A stretch of 64,000 nt of DNA, from the NCBI GenBank assembly GCA_002448235.1, contig DIXF01000017.1, positions 62,001-126,000 of the forward strand, written 5' to 3'. This DNA is from Syntrophaceae bacterium UBA6087 (GTDB taxonomy: Bacteria; Desulfobacterota; Desulfomonilia; UBA1062). The position numbers and the translations under genes were made by a program. The notes under the pieces were generated by a model that saw nothing but the letters and a program-made list of their open reading frames with translations, did not search any database and had not been told where the DNA came from. This document shows, in pieces, positions 55,050-62,856 of this stretch. The number at the start of each line of letters is the position of its first letter. Position 1 is the first letter of the stretch.

Positions 55050-56029
55050 GCGATAAGGCCCCGTGCAAGCTCTTCCACATCGCCGACATACTCGAGGCCG
55101 GCGTTTATCCCCGTGCCCGAGAATATCACCTCCCTGCCCTTCTTCCGGTAAAAGACGAGCGCTATCTCCGAATCCAGCGTCTCGTCGATCTTTACCGTCA
55201 TCTCGCCCATCTTCGGCGCAACGAGGCGCGCACCCCCGGCCCTGTGCCCTGTTATGTCGAGGGCGCACCGGGCGTCTTCGACAGTGAAGGCGACCCGCTC
55301 GCCGTCAAGGGAGAGATTCTTTATCCGCGCGCCCGTATAGGTGGTGAACCGGTAGACGCGCTTCTTCAGATAGAACCCGAACAGAAAGCCGGTAAAAGAG
55401 CCGCCCAGCCACGGGATCTTTGCGATGGACCCGAACAGAGAGGCATCGGGCTCGCCGAAGTGGTTGGTCTGCATCCATATCCAGGAATGGGGCATGGATA
55501 CGCCCCAGTCTTTCTCGATATACCCTTTGCCCCCGGTGAAATCTGTCCTGACCCCATCCACCTCGATGGCTCCCTCAAGGGTGTGGTTAAAGCTCAGGAC
55601 GTCATGGTAGCATTCCATCTTGGGCACAAACGCATACCATCCCATGGCCCCGGGGGACAGCAGGGAAACCGGCCAGGGGTGCGTGCAGGTATAACGCATA
55701 TCCGCCAGGACCCTCACCTCTTCCCTGTCGATATCGAGCTGCATGTGGCTGAGGGTGAAAGAATTCTTGTGGATCTTTATCTCGAACGCCTTCTCCTCCC
55801 ACCGGAAATCGTCGAGAGGATACTTCAGGTAATGCGACCTGCCCCTCCTCGCGTCGAAGAACTGGATAAAGCAATGGGCCAGGCCTTTGTCTCTGGTAAG
55901 CGATACGCCCGGTATCACCGCATACGCGGTCTTGTTGTCCGGGCTCACGTGCTTGAAGTACCAGCCTTCAAAATAGCCCGACTTCTGCAGGTTGCCCTGA
56001 AAAACGGCCGGGTTCCAGAGTTTCAGCAT
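55046..56029 (-). CDS. Tocopherol-cyclase-like protein
   Basis: The 327-residue protein matches the tocopherol cyclase-like family. It has FEGWYFKHVSPDNKTAYAVIPGVSL at the N-terminus, HPWPVSLLSPGAMGWYAFVPKMECYHDVLS in the middle and KGYIEKDWGVSMPHSWIWMQTNHF after it. These are the WYFK and EKDWG motifs shared with plant VTE1 and many uncharacterised bacterial proteins with a lipocalin-like beta-barrel. A true tocopherol pathway is not expected in an anaerobe, so a different lipid or quinone ligand is likely. GAGG precedes the ATG. It overlaps the convergent kinase stop by four bases. Confidence 0.82.
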   Translation of the reverse strand: MLKLWNPAVFQGNLQKSGYFEGWYFKHVSPDNKTAYAVIPGVSLTRDKGLAHCFIQFFDARRGRSHYLKYPLDDFRWEEKAFEIKIHKNSFTLSHMQLDIDREEVRVLADMRYTCTHPWPVSLLSPGAMGWYAFVPKMECYHDVLSFNHTLEGAIEVDGVRTDFTGGKGYIEKDWGVSMPHSWIWMQTNHFGEPDASLFGSIAKIPWLGGSFTGFLFGFYLKKRVYRFTTYTGARIKNLSLDGERVAFTVEDARCALDITGHRAGGARLVAPKMGEMTVKIDETLDSEIALVFYRKKGREVIFSGTGINAGLEYVGDVEELARGLIA

Positions 56030-56494
56030 ACATACGCCTCACAATGATAATCTACTATACATTAATAGGAGTATTGTCCGACTTCATAACCCGTGTATGC
56101 ACGCATCTCTCTTTCCTTAAATACCCATGATTTGTTTACGTATGCATTAACTTATGGATTTAACGATCAACAATTGATATCATGGTAATCAGTTATTGTT
56201 ATACTACGAAATGGATTAATGGCTGAAATTTATTGATGCTCACGATGGATAAAAGGGGGCTAGAGTTGTATCCATACCACCTTCAACGCACGGAGTCTGC
56301 CATTCTTACGAATTGGGAAAATATCAGGCTAGGAGATGCATGGATTATATGCTTTCCATGATATATCTTGATAAAGGCAATAGATGGAAAATATCGGGTA
56401 CTATTTTCCATGTTTTATTGTTTAATATGAGAATAGATGGAAAATTTTCCATCTATTAAAACTGTTGGCATGAATACATTGTTAGGAGATTTTA
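56030..56494. other. AT-rich region with repeats before the first cassette gene
   Basis: These 465 bases mark the change from GC-rich chromosome to the AT-rich accessory segment. The last 120 bases hold repeated ATGGAAAAT motifs and a perfect 26-base palindrome (listed separately). The left part shows no gene or RNA. The first proposed cassette junction, G-TTGGC at 56464-56469, lies near its right end. Confidence 0.5.
56379..56457. repeat. ATGGAAAAT dyads and perfect 26-base palindrome
   Basis: Two dyads lie in tandem. In the first, ATGGAAAATA at 56384-56393 faces TATTTTCCAT at 56402-56411 over 8 bases. The second is a perfect 26-base palindrome at 56432-56457 centred on AAAATTTT with arms containing AGATGG/CCATCT. 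The 14-mer AATAGATGGAAAAT occurs at 56379 and 56432. It could be an operator for the next gene or a recombination-related structure. Confidence 0.7.
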
Positions 56495-57136
56495 ATGAAG
56501 CCAAGTCACAGTATATTTGAATCTTTTTTAAGATACGCTACGATCATTCTTGCTCCAATAGCCCTGATGCTTGCTTTGGATTCAATACACAATCAAATAC
56601 CGAAGCTATCACAATCTTTTGATAAGGATGTAAAAACAATAGACTCCTTAAATAAGGAACTCCTTTTATTGCAATCTGATCAGAAGAAACTTAAATCTTC
56701 ACTTTCTCACTTTCTTCAATCTTCACAGCAAATACAAAATCCCGATCAAGTTATGGTTGCACTAGCTGGTTTACGAACACAAGTTGATCAAATCAATGAG
56801 CAAACAATTGGCCTTAGGCAAGCATTGAATCCCATGAAACCTGAGGAAGTATTAACGATTGCAAGACTTACAGATATTATAAGCAACTTGAATTCAAGGA
56901 TTGATCAGGTAGAAAAAGAGATGGATGAAAAACATAGGATTTTTAGGGAATCTGTTATTCGAGAACTTGAAGCATCTAATAAGGCTACCACTTGGCTGTT
57001 TGTTGTTATTATCCCTCTTGTTTTAAACCTTCTATACTCGATCTGGAAAGATCGCCGAGAGTATAAACATCTAAAAAGTGTTGATGCAGATAAACAAGAA
57101 ATAAATTTTCACCCCCCACTTGTGTTAAAGGAATGA
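56495..57136 (+). CDS. Two-TM coiled-coil membrane protein, probable cassette gene
   Basis: The 213-residue protein is unrecognised. It has a TM helix at about residues 13-30 (YATIILAPIALMLALDSI), a long Gln/Leu/Lys coiled coil (about 35-165, with SLNKELLLLQSDQKKLKSSL and LNSRIDQVEKEMDEKHR) and a second TM helix at 167-187. A short polar tail follows. The gene is AT-rich, unlike the main chromosome, and has a good TAGGAG site. Its ATG is 30 bases after the proposed cassette junction, and the stop is six bases before an IS481-type element. It is probably a gene of an integron cassette whose attC lies beyond the IS. It could belong to an antiphage or envelope system, but nothing proves it. Confidence 0.65.
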   Translation: MKPSHSIFESFLRYATIILAPIALMLALDSIHNQIPKLSQSFDKDVKTIDSLNKELLLLQSDQKKLKSSLSHFLQSSQQIQNPDQVMVALAGLRTQVDQINEQTIGLRQALNPMKPEEVLTIARLTDIISNLNSRIDQVEKEMDEKHRIFRESVIRELEASNKATTWLFVVIIPLVLNLLYSIWKDRREYKHLKSVDADKQEINFHPPLVLKE

Positions 57137-57142
57137 GTGAAC

Positions 57143-58468
57143 GGGGAGATAGGTAACAGAATATTCTGGGTACATGGGTAACACTTATACACAGTAACAT
57201 AGACACAGGAGGAAGTGTCTATGGGCTGGAAAGGGGTTACCATCATGGACCAGAGGGTAAGTTTCATTGGCGAGTATTTAAGAGGTTACTATCCTTTCAG
57301 TGATCTTTGTCTTCGATTTGGAATCAGCAGGAAGACCGGCTACAAGTGGATTGAGCGTTACGAGCAGGAAGGCCCTGGGGGGTTGGCAGATAGATCCAGG
57401 AGACCTCACGGCTGTCCTCATGTCACTGACGAAGCGATCATTGAAGCACTTGTACGAGCACGAGAGAAACACCCCTCCTGGGGACCAAAGAAGCTGCTCG
57501 AGATTCTTGCTCCTCGGTTCTCTGAGCTGCCTGCCATATCGACCGCAGCCGACATTCTCAAACGCAAAGGACTTATTTATGGCAGCAAGAGAAGATATCG
57601 CAGGAAGCATCCCGGGTGCCCGAAGACTATAGCGAATGAGCCCAATGATATCTGGACTGCCGATTACAAGGGACACTTCAAGATGAGGAACGGCCTGTAT
57701 TGTTATCCTTTGACCGTCTGTGACATGAAGACCCGCTATCTCCTCGGTTGTAATGCCCATAGTGCTATATCCCTTGAAGCTACAAAAGCTCACTTCACGA
57801 GGCTCTTCTGTGAATACGGCCTTCCTCAGAGAATACGCACCGACAACGGCGTGCCCTTTGCCTCGAACGCCCTGGCCAGGTTATCGACGCTGTCTGTCTG
57901 GTGGACCAAGCTCGGCATTTATCCTGAGCAGATCGAACCTGGCAAGCCGCAGCAGAACGGCAAGCATGAAAGAATGCATCGCACGCTGAAAAAAGAGGCA
58001 ACCATCCCTCCTGAGAAAGACTTGAAGAGCCAGCAGAAACGCTTCGATGCATTCCGCAAAGAATACAATACCGAGAGGCCTCACGAGGCTCTCGGGCAAA
58101 AGACACCTTCCTCATTCTATGTTCCTTCTTTTAAGAGCATGCCAAAGAAGCTCTCGCACTATGATTATCCTTACCATTTTGAAGTAAGACGGGTATCAAA
58201 GAACTCAGGCATTCGGTGGAAGGCCCGCTGGGTTCAGGTAAGTGTTACCCTTGCAGAAGAATATATTGGCTTCGAAGAAATCGAAGATGGTATATTCGAT
58301 GTATATTTTTGTGATCTGCTCATTGGCAGATTCGTTGAAAAAAAGATGAAAATAGAGGACGTTATCAAGCGGGTTCCTATTCGACAAACCATCGTCGAAT
58401 GTGGCAACCCAAAAACTCGTAGAAAAGTGTCACCTATGTGCCTGGAATAAAGTGTTACCTATGTACCC
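57143..58468 (+). mobile_element. IS481-family insertion sequence
   Basis: The element is about 1.33 kb with the transposase gene inside. Each end carries two copies of a GGTAACA-type motif. On the left these are ATAGGTAACA at 57149-57158 and the 19-mer GGGTACATGGGTAACACTT at 57168-57186. On the right, reading inward from 58468, they are GGGTACATAGGTAACACTT and then a diverged copy ending near 58425. Aligning the outer copies puts the ends near 57143 and 58468. No clear target duplication is visible. It sits between the coiled-coil gene stop and that gene's proposed attC. Confidence 0.75.
57221..58450 (+). CDS. IS481-family transposase
   Basis: The 409-residue DDE transposase has an N-terminal helix-turn-helix (LCLRFGISRKTGYKWIERYEQEG). 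The integrase core begins IWTADYKGHF (first Asp), followed by IRTDNGVPF (second Asp) and a Glu in KHERMHRTLKKE. A C-terminal extension follows. These match the IS481/IS3-like rve family. The start at 57221 follows AGGAGG; a GTG two codons earlier is not needed. The frame is intact, so the element may be active. Confidence 0.9.
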   Translation: MGWKGVTIMDQRVSFIGEYLRGYYPFSDLCLRFGISRKTGYKWIERYEQEGPGGLADRSRRPHGCPHVTDEAIIEALVRAREKHPSWGPKKLLEILAPRFSELPAISTAADILKRKGLIYGSKRRYRRKHPGCPKTIANEPNDIWTADYKGHFKMRNGLYCYPLTVCDMKTRYLLGCNAHSAISLEATKAHFTRLFCEYGLPQRIRTDNGVPFASNALARLSTLSVWWTKLGIYPEQIEPGKPQQNGKHERMHRTLKKEATIPPEKDLKSQQKRFDAFRKEYNTERPHEALGQKTPSSFYVPSFKSMPKKLSHYDYPYHFEVRRVSKNSGIRWKARWVQVSVTLAEEYIGFEEIEDGIFDVYFCDLLIGRFVEKKMKIEDVIKRVPIRQTIVECGNPKTRRKVSPMCLE

Positions 58469-58486
58469 GGATCATACCGAAAATCA

Positions 58487-58545
58487 AGGCCAACAAGTCA
58501 ATCCAGCTGACCCGGCGCAAGCGCCGGGCAGTTGATCTCACAGTT
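58487..58545 (+). repeat. attC-like recombination site 1
   Basis: The R''-like box GGCCAAC (58488-58494) starts a folded site with the inner stem CCCGGCGC/GCGCCGGG and an interrupted outer stem (TCAATCCAGCTG against CAGTTGA). It ends in the R' box G-TTAGAG at 58543-58549. Total span is about 57 bases, usual for integron attC sites. It terminates the upstream cassette (56465-58543) and begins the CBASS cassette at 58544. R'' GCCAAC is complementary over 6 bases to GTTGGC at 56464-56469, the proposed start of that upstream cassette. Confidence 0.6.
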
Positions 58546-58600
58546 AGAGCGCAAATAAACCAGCACCAAAACCATATTTAGTGTTTTTCGAGAGAATCGC

Positions 58601-59566
58601 ATGGAAGATCAAGACAACAAAGGAACAGAAAACGATTCGTCTGGGAGTAATGCGCCCCTGAAAGTGCTTGCACTCGATGGAGGTGGAGCTAAAGGTTTCT
58701 ATACTATTGGCGTCTTGCGCGAGCTTGAAGCGATGCTTGATAGCCCGCTATATAAGAATTTTGACCTTGTGTTTGGAACAAGCACAGGCGCAATAATCGC
58801 AGCACTAATAGCTCTCGGTTATACGGTAGATCAAATCCACAATCTATATAAAGAACACGTTCCATCTATTATGGGGAAGAAGTCTCCTCAGGATAGAACT
58901 CAGGCACTTCGAAAATTGGCCAATGAGGTGTTTAAAGATAGTACCTTTGAACAAGTAAAGACTGGTATTGGAATTGTGGCCACTAAATGGATTATAGAAC
59001 GGCCAATGATTTTCAAGGCATCTGTTGATCAAGCTCATGGACGAAAAGGCACATTCACTCCGGGGTTTGGTGTCAGCATTGCTGATGCTGTAGAAGCTTC
59101 ATGTTCAGCATACCCGTTTTTTGAACGAAAAACAGTAACAACCTTCGTGGGCGATAAAGTAGAGCTTATAGACGGCGGTTACTGTGCAAACAACCCGACG
59201 TTGTATGCAATCGCCGACGCCAAGGCCGCTCTCAACATAGAATCCCAGAATATGCGAATTCTTAACGTGGGAGTAGGCGTATATCCGGAACCAAAACCCG
59301 GTTTCAAAATGTGGTTTGCCAAGAAGTATTTAGTCAGCGTTCAACTGCTACAAAAAACGCTTGAAATAAACACACAGTCGATGGATCAGTTGCGCAGCAT
59401 ACTATTTAAGGAAGTTCCCACAATCCGCATAAGCGATACTTTTGAGAGGCCCGAGATGGCAACAGATTTGATGGAGTCAAATCTTGACAAGCTAAATTTA
59501 TTGCATCAACGCGGGCGAGAATCCTTCGCTTCAAGAGAAGGAGAGCTAAGAAAGTTCTTAATGTAA
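58601..59566 (+). CDS. capV: CapV-like patatin phospholipase (CBASS effector)
   Basis: The 321-residue patatin-family protein has the oxyanion motif DGGGAKGFY (residues 26-34), the nucleophile Ser61 in GTSTG and the catalytic Asp191 in LIDGGYCANNP. In CBASS such a CapV protein is switched on by a cyclic nucleotide and destroys the membrane phospholipids of the infected cell, aborting phage growth. It immediately precedes the CD-NTase gene (15 bases between), the same effector-first order as in Vibrio. There is no signal peptide. The gene is AT-rich. A patatin with another function cannot be excluded, but its partner makes CBASS nearly certain. Confidence 0.88.
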   Translation: MEDQDNKGTENDSSGSNAPLKVLALDGGGAKGFYTIGVLRELEAMLDSPLYKNFDLVFGTSTGAIIAALIALGYTVDQIHNLYKEHVPSIMGKKSPQDRTQALRKLANEVFKDSTFEQVKTGIGIVATKWIIERPMIFKASVDQAHGRKGTFTPGFGVSIADAVEASCSAYPFFERKTVTTFVGDKVELIDGGYCANNPTLYAIADAKAALNIESQNMRILNVGVGVYPEPKPGFKMWFAKKYLVSVQLLQKTLEINTQSMDQLRSILFKEVPTIRISDTFERPEMATDLMESNLDKLNLLHQRGRESFASREGELRKFLM

Positions 59567-59581
59567 GTGAGGGCTATTTAT

Positions 59582-60475
59582 ATGACTATTCCTGAATCAC
59601 AACTAGAAACGTGGTCCCACCAAGGTTCGATTAAGCAGTCTAGCTCGACTTACAATACGGTCAAAAACGTCCTTGAGTCCAAGGGCACGCCTTACGAAAA
59701 TAAAGATTTTTCCATATTTCTTCAAGGGTCGTATGGGAATAACACAAACATTTATGCGGAGAGCGATGTTGATATAGTAGTAAAGCTTAACGACTGCTTC
59801 CGAAGCGATTTAAGCTCACTCTCCAAAGAAGAAAAAGAAAAATACCAAGAATACTTCAATGACGCTACTTACACGCACTCGGATTTCAAGCGTGATGTCT
59901 TGAAAGTCTTAAGGGACGCCTATGGTAGCGACGTCAAAGTTGGGAGCAAGGCAATAGCGATTAATGCTAATGGTAATAGGCGCAAATCCGATGTGATCGC
60001 GGCCATCCAGTATCGGCGATACTACAAATTTAATGGCGCATATGATCAGTCATATGACGAAGGGATATGTTTTTATGATTCTGCGGGAGACAAAATCGCG
60101 AATTATCCAAAGCAACATTGTGAAAATCTTACTCGCAAACACCAAGATACCGACCAGTGGCTCAAGCCGATGGCTCGTATTTTAAAGAACATGCGAGGGA
60201 AATTGGTGAGTGATGGAATCCTCGAATCCAGTATTGCACCGTCATATTATTTAGAAGGATTGCTATATAACATACCCAGTGATCTGTTCGGTTCAAGTTA
60301 TCAGGATTGCTTTGTTAATTCTATAAACTGGATTCAGAACGATGCGGATAAAGACAAACTAGTATGCGCTAATGAGCAATATTACCTTTTGAGAGACAAT
60401 GCGCATAATTGCTGGCCGAAAGCAGACTGCGAAGCATTCTTAGCAGCTGCAATCGATTTGTGGAATAGCTGGTGA
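59582..60475 (+). CDS. CD-NTase of the CBASS system
   Basis: The 297-residue nucleotidyltransferase has the CD-NTase active-site motif GSYGNNTNIYAESDVDIVV (Gly49-Ser50 and metal-binding Asp62 and Asp64). A third acidic residue, Asp137, lies in NRRKSDVIAAI. On phage infection such enzymes make a cyclic di- or trinucleotide that activates the adjacent phospholipase. The product cannot be deduced by eye, nor can the clade be fixed. The start at 59582 follows GAGGG; a GTG at 59567 overlaps that site. No ancillary cap2/cap3 genes follow, so this is a minimal two-gene (type I) system. The attC-like site begins immediately after the stop. Confidence 0.88.
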   Translation: MTIPESQLETWSHQGSIKQSSSTYNTVKNVLESKGTPYENKDFSIFLQGSYGNNTNIYAESDVDIVVKLNDCFRSDLSSLSKEEKEKYQEYFNDATYTHSDFKRDVLKVLRDAYGSDVKVGSKAIAINANGNRRKSDVIAAIQYRRYYKFNGAYDQSYDEGICFYDSAGDKIANYPKQHCENLTRKHQDTDQWLKPMARILKNMRGKLVSDGILESSIAPSYYLEGLLYNIPSDLFGSSYQDCFVNSINWIQNDADKDKLVCANEQYYLLRDNAHNCWPKADCEAFLAAAIDLWNSW

Positions 60476-60482
60476 ATGATGA

Positions 60483-60556
60483 TCTAACAATGCCATACAC
60501 AAGGACGCCAAACTCTCCGCTGCGCTACGAGTTTGCCGCCTGTGATTGCTAGCGTT
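60483..60556 (+). repeat. attC-like recombination site 2
   Basis: R'' TCTAAC (60483-60488) begins a 70-base imperfect palindrome. GGACGCCAAACTC pairs with GAGTTTGCCGCC with a bulge, flanked by CACA/TGTG. The site ends in GCG-TT at 60553-60556. The base after TT (CCC) does not match R'', as expected when the following sequence is not part of the same cassette. It closes the CBASS cassette. Confidence 0.6.
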
Positions 60557-60612
60557 CCCACGGGAAAGAGTAATATTAAAAACTAACTGAGAGTATCACC
60601 TGTGATAATGAT

Positions 60613-60642
60613 GAAGGTGAGGATAAAAACCTCGCCTTTTTT
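60613..60642 (+). terminator. Rho-independent terminator downstream of CBASS
   Basis: AAGGTGAGG (60614-60622) and CCTCGCCTT (60630-60638) form a 9-pair stem with one wobble, and a T-run continues from 60637. It lies just beyond the attC-like site, outside the cassette, and would end rightward transcription of the CBASS genes. Confidence 0.7.
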
Positions 60643-60737
60643 ATTTCTATATCCAAAAGATCTGCATAGAATGCACTGTAGGCCTAATTTCCAGGCGTTG
60701 TCACGTTATCTTTGACTTCTCCTAATATTAAAACGAA

Positions 60738-60767
60738 GCGGGATGCCCGTTCAGAAGGGCATCCCGC
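60738..60767. terminator. Strong GC hairpin, likely ftsH terminator
   Basis: GCGGGATGCCC (60738-60748) and GGGCATCCCGC (60757-60767) form a perfect 11-base stem. On the minus strand it is followed by TTCGTTTTAAT, a weak T-tract, so it most likely ends ftsH transcription. Confidence 0.7.
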
Positions 60768-60824
60768 CGAATAATTTATTTTGCTTATCGTCACCAGTCA
60801 TTCAGGATGCGCTCTTAAAAAGCA

Positions 60825-62621
60825 TCACGCCCCCGCATGAAACAAGCCCTCAAGCTCTTCCCTGTCGATCTTTTCCTTGTCGAGCAGGAGCTGGGAACCT
60901 TTTACGAGCAGGTCCTTCTTGTTGCTGAGGATGTTCAGCGCGATCTCGTACTGGTCCTGGATGATCTGCCTGATTTCGTCGTCCACTTCCCTGGCGGTCT
61001 CCTCGCTGTAGTCGTGGGGCTCGTTCACGCCCGTGTCGATGAACTGGGCGCGCTTGTCGGGCGCGAGGTAGATCTGGCCGAGCTTTTCGCTCATGCCGTA
61101 TTCCCTGACCATGCTCTTGGCGATGTCGGTCGCCCGGGAGAGGTCGTTGTGGGCGCCCGTGGAGATGTCGCCGAAGATGATCTCCTCGGCGGCCCTGCCC
61201 CCGAGGAAGGAGGCGATCCTGTTGAGCAGTTCCGACCGGCTCAGGAGGAAGCGGTCCTGGGTCGGCACCTGCATGGTGTAGCCCAGCGCCGCAACGCCTC
61301 TCGGGATGATGGAGATCTTGTGCACCGGGTCCGTGCCCGGCAGAGAGAGGGCAACGATGGCATGGCCCATCTCGTGGTGGGCCACGATCTCGCGCTCCTT
61401 GACGTTGATGACCCGGTTTTTCTTCTCCAGGCCCGCGACGACCCGCTCGATCGCTTCTTCAAACTCGGGCATCCCCACTGTCTGGCGCCCGTGCCTGACG
61501 GTGAGAAGCGCCGACTCGTTCACGAGGTTGGCGAGGTCCGCGCCTACCATGCCCGGCGTCATGCCGGCGATCTTTTCCGCATCGACCGTCTCATCCGCCT
61601 TGATGCTTTTGAGGTGCACCTCGAGGATCGCCTTTCGCCCGGCCTTGTCCGGCCTGTCGACGAGGACGTGGCGGTCGAATCTCCCCGGCCGCAACAAGGC
61701 AGGATCGAGGATCTCGGGCCGGTTGGTCGCGGCCATGAGGATCACGCCCACCTTGGCGTCGAAGCCGTCCATCTCGGTGAGGAGCTGGTTCAGGGTCTGC
61801 TCCCGCTCGTCGTGGCCGCCCGTGTTTCCGAGCCCCCTGGCCTTGCCCAGGGCATCGAGCTCATCGATGAAGATGATGCACGGCGCCTTCTGCTTGGCCT
61901 GCGTAAAGAGGTCGCGCACCCGGGACGCGCCCAGCCCCACGAACATCTCGACAAAGTCGGACCCGCTCATGCTGAAGAACGGCACCCCGCTCTCGCCTGC
62001 CACGGCCTTTGCGAGCATGGTCTTTCCGGTGCCCGGAGGGCCCACCAGCAGAACGCCCTTGGGGATCCTGCCGCCGACCTCGACGAACTTGGACGAGTTC
62101 TTGAGGAAGTCGATGATCTCCACCAGCTCCTGCTTCGCCTCCTCGACGCCCGCCACGTCGTCGAATTTTATGTTGAGCTCGTCATCCATGTAGATCTTGG
62201 CCTTGTTCTTCCCGAGCGACATGAACCCGGGCTGGTTGCCCGACATGCGCGTCACGATGAAGAACCAGATGCCGACGAAGAGCACCAGCGGCACCACCCA
62301 GGACAGGACGCCCTGCACCATGGCGGACTGCTCCTCTCCCTTGAACGTTACCTTATAGTTTGCGAGCATGTCCGAGATCTCCGGGTCCACCCGGACGGTC
62401 TTGAACTTCTGCTCTTTTCCTGCATTGCCTATGAGCTTGCCGTGAATCTCATTCTGCGTGACAGAGATCTCCGTCACCTTATTTGTCTTCACGAGATTAA
62501 GAAAATTGCTGTACGGGATGGTTTCCACCACGAACATCGATGAGATATAACTTTGGGCGATCAAGACCACCCAGATCCCTATCAGTACGTACCATAGGGA
62601 AAATTTGTAGCGTTTTTCCAC
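60825..62621 (-). CDS. ftsH: ATP-dependent zinc metalloprotease FtsH
   Basis: The membrane protease of about 598 residues degrades misfolded and short-lived membrane and regulatory proteins. It has two TM helices (about 8-25 and 100-120) around an extracytoplasmic domain, an AAA+ module with Walker A GPPGTGKT and Walker B IIFIDELDALG, the second region of homology (ATNRPEILDPALLRPGRFDR) and the zinc-binding HEMGH at residues 416-420. The start is taken as the GTG at 62621, which follows AGGAGG by 9 bases. A GTG 33 bases earlier is less well placed. It is single, unlike cases with a tilS-hpt neighbour. The Gly/Pro tail is short. Confidence 0.95.
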   Translation of the reverse strand: MEKRYKFSLWYVLIGIWVVLIAQSYISSMFVVETIPYSNFLNLVKTNKVTEISVTQNEIHGKLIGNAGKEQKFKTVRVDPEISDMLANYKVTFKGEEQSAMVQGVLSWVVPLVLFVGIWFFIVTRMSGNQPGFMSLGKNKAKIYMDDELNIKFDDVAGVEEAKQELVEIIDFLKNSSKFVEVGGRIPKGVLLVGPPGTGKTMLAKAVAGESGVPFFSMSGSDFVEMFVGLGASRVRDLFTQAKQKAPCIIFIDELDALGKARGLGNTGGHDEREQTLNQLLTEMDGFDAKVGVILMAATNRPEILDPALLRPGRFDRHVLVDRPDKAGRKAILEVHLKSIKADETVDAEKIAGMTPGMVGADLANLVNESALLTVRHGRQTVGMPEFEEAIERVVAGLEKKNRVINVKEREIVAHHEMGHAIVALSLPGTDPVHKISIIPRGVAALGYTMQVPTQDRFLLSRSELLNRIASFLGGRAAEEIIFGDISTGAHNDLSRATDIAKSMVREYGMSEKLGQIYLAPDKRAQFIDTGVNEPHDYSEETAREVDDEIRQIIQDQYEIALNILSNKKDLLVKGSQLLLDKEKIDREELEGLFHAGA

Positions 62622-62856
62622 GTAGATAATCCTCCTGGAGCGGTTTTCCTCCACGTTTTGGCGTGAGTTGCGTCTGAAGAACCGTATCAGGGTGCGATTC
62701 GTTTTTCAAGCACTATAATTTAGCCCTTTCCCATCGGCAGGGCCTTGTTTTCCAGGCCGCAGGCAGGCCGGCCCCAAGGGCTTTATATCGTTGAATCTCT
62801 CGGAGGTTTTTCCGCGTCTAACCTATAAAAGCGGCTGTACTAAAAAGGAGACCGTC

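Larger units (their letters stand above)
58544..60554 (+). mobile_element. Integron-type gene cassette carrying CBASS
   Basis: The segment runs between the cleavage points of two attC-like sites. The cassette start is TTAGA (58544-58548). The R'' box of its terminal attC is TCTAAC (60483-60488), exactly complementary to G (60554) plus TTAGA. This is the relation expected if the two ends join when the cassette circularises. It holds two co-directional AT-rich genes. No integrase gene is in the window, so it may be an integrase-less attC cluster. Confidence 0.6.
60476..60824. other. Right flank of the CBASS cassette to ftsH
   Basis: These 349 bases hold the second attC-like site (60483-60556), a rightward terminator (60613-60642) and a strong GC hairpin (60738-60767) before ftsH. 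No coding sequence was recognised. GC content returns to the chromosomal level near 60780. Confidence 0.5.

Noticed and set aside
56495..57136. Coiled-coil gene truncated by the IS481 element
   Set aside because: Its stop lies six bases before the inferred IS end and the C-terminus is outside the element, so the frame is not cut.
60837..62543. Long open frame of 568 codons opposite ftsH
   Set aside because: It is the antisense of a clear FtsH gene, a product of GC-rich codon use; there is no ribosome binding site or family match.
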